A stretch of DNA of 64,000 nt from Phlegmacium glaucopus (lineage: Eukaryota; Basidiomycota; Agaricomycetes; Agaricales; Cortinariaceae). Each line of letters begins with the position of its first letter. Within the stretch, counting starts at the first letter, position 1. This document shows, in pieces, positions 35,837 to 45,993 of the stretch. The stretch covers positions 968,910-1,032,909 of the forward strand of contig MU130477.1 in the NCBI GenBank assembly GCA_015039465.1, given 5' to 3'. The translations under genes and the position numbers were made by a program. The notes under the pieces are model-generated. The model worked only from the letters and a program-made list of their open reading frames with translations. It searched no databases and was not told the DNA's origin.

Positions 35837-38800
35837 TCAACACCACTTGAACCATTGCCTGCTCTGCTTCCTTCTACCTTCTCTAATTGCTGCCAGTTTT
35901 GTCCTACTTGTGAGGGTGTCTGGATGTTCTGCACCAAGACACTTTGTGCTCATGTCCAGCACTTTAACCTCCAGATGTTCTGCCTCATTCCATCTTCTCT
36001 GATAATAGTACATGGATGCTAGATTTCCCATGCATAAGAGAGTGTCTGGATGCTCCACACCAAGGAGCTTCTTCCTCATGTCTATCACTTGAACCCCTAG
36101 CTGCTCTGCCTCATTCCACCTTCCCTGATTGCAGTATGTCAATGTTAGATTTCCCATGCTTAAGAGAGTGTCTGGATGCTCTGCACCAAGAAGCTTCTTC
36201 CTCATTTCCATCACATGAACCCCTAGCTGCTCTGCCTCATTCCACCTTCCCTGATTGCGGTATGTGGATGCTAGATTTCCCATGCTTAAGAGAGTGTCTG
36301 GATGCTCCACACCAAGGAGCTTCTTCATCATGTCTATCACTTGAACCCCTAGCTGCTCTGCCTCATTCCATCGTCCCTGCTTGCAGTATGTGGATGCTAG
36401 ATTTCCCATGCTTAAGAGAGTGTCTGGATGCTCTGCACCGAGAAGCTTCTTCCTCATTACCATCACATGAACCCTTAGCTGCTCTGCCTCATTCCACCTC
36501 CCCTGACTGTAGTATGTCAATGCTAGATCTCCCATGCTTAAGAGGGTGGATGGATGCTCTGCACCAAAAAGCTTCTTCCTCATGTCCATCACCTGAACCC
36601 CTACCTTCTCTGCCTCATTCCACCTTCCCTGATTGCAGTATGTGGATGCTAGATTTCCCATGCTTGAGAGGGTGTTTGGATGTTCTGCACCAAAGAAATT
36701 CTTCCCTATATCCAACACTTGAACCTGTAGCTGCTCTGCCTCATTCCACCTTCCCTGATTGTGGTATGTGGATGCTAGATCTGCCATGCTGGACAGGGTG
36801 TGTGGATGCTCTGCACCAAGAAGCTTCTTCCTCATGTCCAGCACTTGAACAAACAGCTGCTCTGCCTCATCCCACCTTCCCTGATTGCGGTATGTGGATG
36901 CTAGATATGCCATGCTTAAGAGGGTGTGTAGATGTTCTGCACCAAGAAGCTTCTTCCTTATGTCCAGCACTTGAACAAACAGCTGCTCTGCCTCATTCCA
37001 CCTTCCCTGATTGCGGTATATGGATGCTAGATTTGTAATGTATGTGGATGCTAGATCTGCCATGCTGGACAGGGTGTGTAGATGTTCTGCACCAAGAAGC
37101 TTCTTCCTCATGTCCATCACCTGAACCTCCAGCTGCTCTGCCTCATTCCACCTTCCCTGATTGCAGTATGTGGATGCTAGATTTGCAATGCTGAACAGGG
37201 TATGTCGATGCTCTGCACCAAGAAGTTTCTTGTTCATGTCTATCACTTGAACAAACAGCTGCTCTGACTCATTCCACCTCCCCTGATTGTGGTATATTGA
37301 TGCTAGATGTGTCATGCTGAAGAGGATATGTGAATGGTCTGCACCAAGAAGCTTCTTGTGCATGTCCATCACTTGAACAAATAGCTGCTCTGCCTCACTC
37401 CACCTTCCCTGACTGTGGTATATAGATGCTAGATTTTCAATGCTTGAGAGGGTCTGTGGATGCTCTGCACCAAGAAGCTTCTTCCTTATGTCCATCACTT
37501 GAACAAATAGCTGCTCTGCCTCATTCCACCTCCCTTGAACACAGTATGTGCCTCCTAGATTTCCCATACTTGTAAGGGTGTCTAGATGTTCTGCACCAAG
37601 AAGCTTCTTCCTCATGTCCATCACATGAACCTCTAGCTGCTCTGCCTCATTCCACCTCCCCTGATCCCAGTATGTGATTGCTATATCTGCCATGCTGGTG
37701 AGGGTGTGTGGATGTTCTGCACCAAGAAGCTTCTTCCTCATGTCCATTACTTGAGTATTCAGCTGCTCTGCATCCTTCCACTCTGCATTCTCCCTCATTA
37801 CTATTGCAAAATTGGTAAATTTATCATCATAGTACTGGCTGATAAGTCCCATCTGCCTTCCATGTAATTCATTTGCTTTGATATGTGGAAGAACCAATCT
37901 CCGTAATGCATAATCCTTAGTTGTAGAACTTTTTGGAATTGCACAGGACAACATTATGCTTCCCATCTCCCATATTCTTTGCTGCTCACTTTTCAACATT
38001 CGCTCTCTACTCCAACATTGTACCAAAGGATGAACAGACAACATGTCAGATGATTGTCCTCTTCTCATCAAGGAGAATGACAGAAGCACACCAATACCTT
38101 GCCCAAACACAAAGTCATCCCAGTGACCATCATTGTCCAGTGCAAGTAGCGTATGATCCAATGAGTTGATTGCCAGTGGTAGCTTTTCAGCTACTTCACT
38201 ATCAATGGCACATTTCTTGGACTCCTCAGCAGCAGATTGGAATATGTCCTTAGAAATATTACTGTGATGATAGAAAGCACATATTTGAAGAATTAGGATT
38301 GCAGCCTGGGCTGCTTGTGCATTTCCACTGTCACATTGTCCACTAGCTCTCCGTTCTATTTCTTTAAAGGATAAATCCCAAGTCCCATACACTGTTTGAT
38401 TATAATTGGATGCTCCTGTGAATGCTGCATCTGACATAAGAGTCTGACGATGTAAGGAGAATTGTCTCAGATATTTATTGAGATCACATTTCCCAGCTTC
38501 AATATAAGCACCAGCATGATCAACAGCAAGAGGAATATAGCCAAGTTCATTGACAATCCTTTTAGCAGCTTGTTGATGCTCAGGTAATGGAGCCAAACAG
38601 CTGGACTTGAGAAGTAGAGTTATAGCATCTGACTCCTCCATCTCATTGATTGCAATTCTGTTCTCAAATGATACAATCCTTCCCATGGATCTGTTTCTGC
38701 TGGTAATTAAAATATTACCTCTGTTACCTAGAGGAAAGAACTTGGCCACATCCTCTGGAGAAGGATCATCAGCATTATCAAACACAATCAACCATTCCTC

Positions 38801-40099
38801 TTGAATCTGAGATATCCATTGGAGGATAGACTCAACTGAGCCATCCACACCAAAAACCTGTGCAGCAGGAATGGTGGACATCCCCTTGAAAGACATTGTA
38901 ATGCTCTCAAAAGAGAAGGCATCAACCCAGAACACATGAAAAACTAGAATAAGAAATAAATCCAGTGTTGTTGTGGATGTAATGTGAAGACACTTACCTG
39001 TCAGAGACACCCTCTGTGAACTTGAGACAGATCTGGGTCTTTCCAATCCCTCCCAATCCCCAGAGGAGACAAGAGCGCCTTGGCATCAGTTGACTATTAG
39101 TACGAGGAACAAAAATCTTCCCAAGTTTGTCAAGTACATCTTTCTGTCCAGTAAAGATAGGACTGGGGTTTGGTTTTTGAGGTACAGGGATCTTTACCTG
39201 CCCTTGGCTGGTATTGGCTGGGGGCATATTGACTATATGGTTCTGGCAGATGAAATATGTACAATTATTGCAAAATAATTTGCACAGTATAAGAGAAGAC
39301 TCACCAAAGTGCTGCCAACAATGAATACATTCTGGGCATTCGGAAAAAGACCCGAGACAGAATGCTGAGTCTGTTGATCATCAGGAATAGCTGAGAACAG
39401 CAGGTGTAATCAACTCACCCAGGGATTTTGTTCTGATTCCGTAGATCCCAATTTGGCTTGCATTACCATATCAGGTGAGGAGAGCAAAGCTTCTTCCGAA
39501 TGGGCTGTAGGAGCAACTGAGACTTGGAGTTCATGGTCGGTCTGATCAACGACGATGATTGATTTATGGATGTGATGGGCCGAGTTGAATGCTTACGCGA
39601 GCAATATCATTGATCTCCACTAAGGCAGAGACTGAGGCGGAGACTTGGAGTTCATGGGCGGCCTGATTGACGATGATGATTGGGTGAATATGGATGTGAT
39701 GGGATAAGTTGAACGCTTACGGGAAAAAGATCATCGATCTCCAAGGCAGACACTGGGACGGAGACTTGGAGTTCCTGGGTAGCCTAATCAACGACGATGG
39801 ATAAGTAATTTTGGACGTGATTGGCGAAGTCGAATACTCACAGTAATTCTAAGGGCTTGATTACCTTGAGCGCTTTCAGCCGCAGTGCTGGCAGGAACGG
39901 ATGGCTTAAGATCAGCGAGGCTTGTTATGGCTGTCGATGTCGAAGTTGCTACTTCAGGCCTTGAACCAAGAGCGTCGGTGGTGGTCAGAGAGGTGTACTT
40001 TGCTTTCTCAGACTTGCCAAGTTTCTTATAAATGCGCTTCATATCGCTGAACATTGCGTTGTGGTGCTCGCTCGATGCGCAGTGGGTGATGAGAGGCAA
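35837..40099 (-). CDS. NLR-like protein: NB-ARC ATPase with TPR array
   Basis: A STAND ATPase of the kind fungi use in non-self recognition. Exons by eye are 40099-39842, 39783-39721, 39662-39597, 39541-39419, 39370-39305, 39242-38998 and 38943-35837. The N-terminal linker ends with NAQNVFIVGSTLNHIV. The NB-ARC part has SPIFTGQKDVLDKL, the P-loop LLWGLGGIGKTQICLKF, Walker B-like EEWLIVFDNAD, ILITSRNRS and LGYIPLAVDHAGAYI. Some 14-15 kinesin-light-chain-type TPR units of 42 residues follow, ending RRKQSRQWFKWC. At the junction 38998/38943 the natural splice (GACAG|GTAAGT to TTCTAG|TTTTT) is out of frame by one base. Either a T is extra in this run, or an alternative donor (GAGG|GTGTCT) is used, or the gene is inactive. 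ATG 40099 is the best start seen, but further 5' exons are possible. Confidence 0.8.
35860..37785 (-). repeat. TPR-encoding 126-bp tandem array
   Basis: About 14-15 units of 126 bp (42 residues) with the consensus pattern AEQL-x-VQVMDMRKKLLGAEHP, then TL-x-SM-x-NLASTY, then NQGRWNE. Copies are highly alike at DNA level. One unit near 37010-37060 holds an extra partial repeat (ASTYITNLASIYRNQ), a trace of unequal recombination. The mirror-strand open frame at 36016-37038 is a by-product of this array. Confidence 0.92.
39541..39783 (-). repeat. Tandemly duplicated exons in the NLR linker
   Basis: Three successive exons begin with related peptides: ATQELQVSVPVSALEIDD, AAHELQVSASVSALVEIND and TDHELQVSVAPTAHSEE. 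The introns between them are also alike (GTAAGC-TTCAACT...CCATCACATCCAT...), all phase 0. Each unit is about 121 bp of exon plus intron. Confidence 0.88.
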
Positions 40100-41184
40100 G
40101 AAGAAAGAGGTTCTGATTACATAAGAGCTGTCGCAAGAACTTGGAACCCTAGTACAAGCCTAATGCGGGCATTCACACAATCTGACGTTGCCACCTTCAC
40201 TTCCTCAAATCGCCTTGTCCAAATTTGTATAATGGAAGACCACTCCAAGTTGGTGGCCATCCATCGATGCATTGCTGATCGCTGAGTGGTGTTATTACCC
40301 CTGACGTACTTGATTTCACAGTGGTCCAACTCTCAGTGCACCGAAAATTGTACCACTTGACACACACACACTCTAAATCTCCTGATGGCCTAGTTTGCTG
40401 AGAAGACTGTATATTTTAATACATATGTCTTCCTAACATCGAAATAATCCGAACTAGGTGCGTGGCTTAGTTGAGGACTAAAGCAACAATCATGCGGAAC
40501 TCGGTCAAAGCATACTGTAACCGGCCAACCAACCGGCTGAAGGGTGCATGAAAAATTGCACATGAACTTCGCCATTCCCAACCAGTAGAGGACAACAGAT
40601 ACAGTGGCAAGCGAAGCACCCAGGAGGCTCATGAAGCTCAACACCAGCGGACGAAGAGATCTTCGTAATCAATCTGCTGAACAAGGCTTCCCACAATCAC
40701 TCAAAAACATCCTGGCAACCCTGCTGCGAAAACCCTGTCTCAGAGATAACCTGGCGAGATTTGGATTCACCATTCCGAACAAGGGACACAGCGCGTCGTT
40801 GATGGGCAAGGAGCAAAGGCTCGGCATAAACAGGGTGCGAAAAATATTATTGTGCATGGGTATCCGCTAGTCTAAAGTGAGAAGCATAGAATTGAAGGTG
40901 AGACTGGAGGACTCAGCCTCCCTTGTAAGTAAGTAGCAGAGTTATTTGTTGAGATCAGATAAGTAAATATAACCGCTGGCAAACGCACAGCTGTCAGCAA
41001 GTCCAGCCTTGCTTCCCCTGTAACATAGGTTGGTAAAGCACTAGGGATTGATACTGGTCTGCAACTGGTCAGAGACCGCCGAAATTAGTAAAAGATGCTA
41101 GCCTCATTGACAGCATTGTTGATGTTAGAAGTTGTTGCCAGAGCCATTGTAGTTGTTGGGGCATTTCTTTCGTTATTCGTGCTT
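40100..41184. other. Intergenic region upstream of the NLR-like gene
   Basis: No supported gene. A minus frame ending at about 40117 (reads RRFEEVKVATSDCVNARIR) and a plus frame at 40604-40870 are open but unrecognised. The first could be an upstream exon of the NLR-like gene. Confidence 0.4.
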
Positions 41185-41919
41185 TTAGGAGCCTGTACAT
41201 GACGCGTGAAAGAACGGAAAGGACTCTCTGTTCGTCAGTATGATAATAAAACACAAAAAAGTAATGGTCAGTCCGATAAACATCAATGTGAACCTCACGA
41301 TGCAAGAGGGGGAACAGCGAAAGACCCTCGACCTCTGCCGCGGGAAGCTGATCCCTCGACCTCGACCACTCCCTGGAACGAAGCCACAACCACCACGAAA
41401 TCCTGGAACAAAACCTCTGCCTCCTGCACGACTACAATTATGAGGGAGGATAAACGGCGTAGACGGTACTCCTGCTGCGCCAGGCGAAACAATTTCGACA
41501 TGCATTGTTGGCACTTGAGGCACTTGCGTGGCTAGAGAAGGCGGTACCATTTACGCAACCTCCTCGCCATCCACCTCTGTTTGGGTTAACCATGATGTGA
41601 ACATGTGAACGTTGGTTTGGACTTAAGAAATTTTAAAACCAAGTCAGGGATATATTTTACTTGAAATAAGAAATAAGATGACTGACTTTACGCGAGGTGC
41701 AGGTCTGAAACCTGAAGCTGCCGCCTGTCCAGGTGCTGGTGTAATGGCTGGATGTTGACCAAAACGACGTTTGAAAGGCGCATTATTGTGAACAGGTGGA
41801 GAAGCTTTCGGATTGGTCGATGTGACGAACTGAGGATTAGTCAAATTCTGGTAGGTATTGAATTCAACTGTTGAACCACGATATTGCGAACATCTAAAGA
41901 GAACCAAAGTTTCAATCAA
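41185..41919 (-). pseudogene. RG/GF-rich protein gene fragment
   Basis: Two exon-like blocks on the minus strand. The first (about 41890-41690) reads NLTNPQFVTSTNPKASPP and FRPAPR before a GTAAAGTC donor. The second contains GGRGFVPGFRGG and FVPGSGRGRG, an RGG/FRGG-type low-complexity region. Frames between the blocks do not join cleanly and no clear start ATG was found. It may be a small RNA-binding-type gene whose introns I could not resolve, or a decayed one. Its 5' end faces the coiled-coil pseudogene on the plus strand. Confidence 0.35.
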
Positions 41920-41980
41920 AAACGACCAAGTTCAACGAGTCCGACTGTCAAACGGACCGATCTCCTAGCGTGACATCGGA

Positions 41981-43347
41981 CATGAAGGGAACATCCCCTA
42001 ACATCCCACGACAGGCTTCTCCACCTCAGATTGCGAAACTTTCTTCTCGCGATCCCTCACCTCTCCTAGTGGTATGTTGAATTTTTGATCCTTGACTGCA
42101 GGACGCCTAGTAAATTCGCAGCCTGTACGCGATGATCAAGAACTCCAAGAATTATGCACAGAAGAAGTCCGCGTTCGGGACGCCCGACAAGCAGACTACG
42201 CGAACTCATGCGATACCTCAAAGAACGTCGCGCTGAATCGCAATCTTTCTTCCCCAGGCTTCAAGCCAAACCCATGGCGAGCTCACTGGCGTAAGTCGCA
42301 AACGAGTAGATGCACAGCAATTATCACAACTCGCTGGATATCGCCTTATTGACGCATAAGAACAACTGGAAATGATTGCATGGAAATTGCAGGAGAGAGG
42401 GAAGCGGTGACTGGGCCCTGCGGCAGAATTGAAAGAAGTTAAGGAGCAATTGTCTGTTGCGAGAAACCAGATGAACGAGTTAAGGAGGTCTCATGGTATG
42501 GAGTTTCTTATGCCGATCATCACTCCGCCGTATAACCTTTTTGGACGTCAGTTGCGAGACACGATCCAAGAAACGGATCAAGAGCATCGTGAACGGATAT
42601 CCGATATGCAACAAAGACTCTGCCACTGTTGAGAAACTGGAAGGTCTGTTTGCCTAATTCATCACAGGTATATTAAACTGATGCCTTGCATTATCAATAG
42701 CATCTTACAAAGGAGACCCTTATTCAACTTGCCAATGCCGACTTCGAACTCGAATGACTGAAGAACTAACCAGATGATGTACTTAGTCCCGAAGACATGA
42801 CGATTGATGGAATGCAACTTCATGCCTGGCAAGGTATATCTTCCATTCCTAGCCTCCCTATTTGCTCTCTGTTTATTTTTGCGTATAGAATATCGAAGAA
42901 ATGTGAATTATCATTGAAGATCCTGAAGCTCTTACGGAAGTCCCCGATGAGAACCATGTAGAAACAGAGAAATAACTCTACGAAGACCTTGGTTTGTAAT
43001 ACCATTAACCCTGTGTCATTACTCAACACCTACCATCGTCGCTGGAACAGACGTCAAGGACATCCAAATTCGGGACAACTCCCAAAGATTGTTCATGTCA
43101 AGACGACATTGTCAACCAATTCCGAGAACTGGCTATGCAACCACAGATGTACGTTCTCTTCTACCTCAGCCATTTTTCTTGTCAATGTCAATTACCACTC
43201 TTCTCACAGCGAACTTGACGACTCCGTACACAAGTTTAGACCGCCCAAGCTGAGTTGGCTTCGACGGCATCTCAAACTGCTTTGATGTCTCAATCCCAAG
43301 CTGCACGCTCCTCCGTCATGAAGGATTGGGCGCCCGCCAAATATTGA
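41981..43347 (+). pseudogene. Decayed coiled-coil protein gene
   Basis: Exon-like blocks in order are MKGTSPNIPRQASPPQIAKL (from ATG 41981), VRDDQELQELCTEEVRVRDA, VDAQQLSQLAGYRLIDA, AELKEVKEQLSVARNQMNEL, ETLIQLANADFELE, IDGMQLHAWQ, EDPEALTEVPDENHVETEK, IVNQFRELAMQPQM, and a last block QAELASTASQTALMSQSQ ending at 43347. The blocks are rich in Glu, Gln, Leu and Lys with heptad-like spacing. In-frame TAA and TGA codons interrupt several of them, so no full product can be made. The family is unknown. Confidence 0.55.
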
Positions 43348-44648
43348 TGTTGAACTGAGCCGCTAACTGTCGTCCAGGTCTGGTCTGTGTCTTGCTTTTT
43401 TTTTCTTTCAACATCCCGTTTTTCTGATACCATATCTGTTATAGCCACACCTTCCGCAGTTATACGTGGAATCAGATAGCGTGTGATGCCACAGGCTTCT
43501 ACTTTTTCTTCAGATCTAAAGTAGATTTGATTATTTAAAGGTGCATAATTTACCTGAAGCTCTGAATCGAAAGAATATCAGTCCCAACGGTTATATATCT
43601 AGTTTCCGTAATTGTCCAAAATTAAAGAGAAGTCGTTTGCAAGGCACAAGAGCTGTGCTGGCCAAATGTGCAATCCTGGATTCCTTATCATTGGTTGTTG
43701 CTTATGGAGTCTAAACCATTCGCGAGTCGACATTGTTTAAGAAAGACTATGATAAATTGGGAGAAGAGCAGGTTCACCATCCCTTCCTATGCCATCGTCT
43801 CAACATAATGAAGCAGATGGCTGAGGGGATATATTGACCTTGTAGCTTCAAATAAATTAGCTAGGATTCTGAGAATATTTTGTTGGATAGACCTCCCCAA
43901 AAGCCGGTGGGTCCACTGCACAATGTAATTTCAGGGGTGTTTTATTTTCTTGAATTTCACCTGGGAATTCCGCTGCTCTATACTCCAAAAGTCAACTCAG
44001 GAGGTCAGGTGAACTACTACAGATATATGTTGCCAACTTGCGGTGGCCGTTCCTATTTTAAAATAGATGGTTCAGAACCTTCTCGCAGAGGCTAATTGAA
44101 TAGTTAATGCGATGCAGTGGCGGCCTGGCCCAAGAGCGTAGCTAATACTACCCAGACGAATGTATTTTCTACAGTGTGATTAATCTTGAATCTTAAAGCA
44201 TCACGCTCCGGGTTTTTTATCGAACGCATGTGGAGGCTTATTGTTAAAAAGACACTTTAAGCTACTTCAAGTCCGGGTCCCAAAATATCATGAGAATTTG
44301 ATCTAATAATGGTGGGAGATTTGCAACAAGAAGAAAACTTTAAAAAACGGCGAACCTCCTTTTGAAGTTGAAGGATGGCGAAAATATTCCTGTCCCTTGC
44401 GTCGAAGATGCAGGGCTAGATCGTTCCTATAAACGTTTTCTCTGAAGATAGATCTTTAGGTAACAGATTTATGTATGGTAAACGAAATCGGGGAGCATGC
44501 AGACAGATATTAGGTCTGGCGAGGGTTTTAAGCCTTCGGCATAGGGCCGGGAATCGAAGTTGGTGTGGGAAACGGTCATATCGATAATGGGCGAGGCAAG
44601 GAAGGAAGAAATAGCGAAACGTTGGCATCCGAATCAGGCCAAATCGTA
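43348..44648. other. Intergenic region
   Basis: No open frame looks coding and no repeat was noticed, apart from the 3' flank of the GTPase gene near 44649. Confidence 0.5.
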
Positions 44649-45993
44649 TCATCGCCACGTCAAGGAAAAGGGGGCGAGCATGAAAGACAATTTTCCCCAA
44701 AAGCCGACAACTGGAACAGCGGCCGCAAGTTTTCCTTCGAGTACAGCGTTACTGTTTTCAGTCGCTGCTACAGCTTGAACAATTGGCGAGTGAGTTTGCT
44801 GGCCAGGATACTGGTCCCCACCTTTGTCCTTGTCTTTATCAGTTAATGATGTCGATGCGGCTTCAGCTGCTCGCATCCGTTCTTCCATTTTCATCAGAGC
44901 ATCTCTATATCCTTTGGTCAAGTTATTGCAGTCAACCTGGAGGCGAATTATACTCGCTTCCATCCGTCGTCGTTCCACCGCCAGTTCCTGACGACTCTCT
45001 TCATCCCTCATCCTCGAGGCTTCCTGCATCTCCGTCATCAAACCGCGCATTTCCTGGCGATGTCTTTCCATCTGTTCAAAAAGCTCGCGACCAAGCTCTC
45101 TCCCAGCAAGGGTTTCCGAAATACTGAGTCCGCGACCGAGTTCTTCCTGAATCTGCAGTGTAAGCGACGTAGATTCGCTGCCGATGATGGAGCGAATGAT
45201 AGCTTGGGCAGATTCTAGAGTATCTGTATGGCGAGCGAGTCGGGCCCCTTTGTCAAGCGCTGGTTTGAAAAAAACGTCTTTGTTTGCAAGTTCTCTTTCC
45301 CTTTCTTCGCCAGTCGCCTGCGTTATTTCGTCCCACATCGTCGTTACTATTACAACGCTGTGTAGAGAAGAATCTCCACATAAGTTTCGAAACATTCGAA
45401 AATTCCTTGCTGATATTCCTCCAATACGATTGTCGAGAATGCGGTGCATATAGATAACACCAGCCAGTTTCTTGCCACAATCGTATCTAATGTAATTCCA
45501 TTAGAATTCACAAACAACATTGCCCTGAACTCACGAATGCGATAAATATGCAGCTATCATACTGAGAACACTTGTATCGCTCAGTTTAGTATCATCGAAG
45601 CCAGGGGTGTCTATAAGGGTCACGATTCTTCCATCGAGCTTGAAGGGTTCAGCGATTTGTATATCGTCTGTACAAGACTCCAGCTCGTTGCCAATCTTGA
45701 AGCCGGATCCGCTAAGTAAGTTTATGAACTATAAACAAGAAGGTTAAGCTTGATATATATTAAACGGACCTAACATACTCACCGTTGTTTTCCCAGTGCC
45801 CGTAGGACCCATAATTCTAGAAAGGAAAGAACGAGGTAAGAAAATCACACCGACTGGGCGGACCCAAGAGACTCGCGCTATAGAAACCATTTCAGAATCA
45901 TCCTGTGTCTAATTGAAAATTTAGATACCCATCGGAAATACGTTCAAAAATGGACAACATTACCGTAGTGGTAAGACCAGACTTAATGCTCAT
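44649..45993 (-). CDS. AIG1-type P-loop GTPase-like protein
   Basis: A predicted small GTPase domain with a coiled-coil tail, a family expanded in mushroom-forming fungi. The P-loop is MGPTGTGKTTFINLL, followed by a switch-like SCTDDIQ, G3 LIDTPGFDDTKLSD, then KLAGVIYMHRILDNRI and a G4-like VVIVTTMWDEI. The C-terminal third is a Glu/Arg-rich coiled coil (for example EEESRQELAVERRRMEA-like segments) and then a hydrophobic stretch (AAAVPVVGFWGKLSFML) that may sit at a membrane. Exons by eye are 45993-45964, 45908-45783, 45728-45535 and 45486-44649, that is 1188 nt or 395 residues. The first exon and the 24 residues before the P-loop are uncertain; ATG 45890 is an in-frame alternative. Function in fungi is unknown; plant and animal relatives act in immunity. 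Confidence 0.8.

Noticed and set aside
36016..37038. 340-codon open frame on the plus strand
   Set aside because: It is the mirror of the TPR array; its repeats follow the 126-bp units and the peptide resembles no family.
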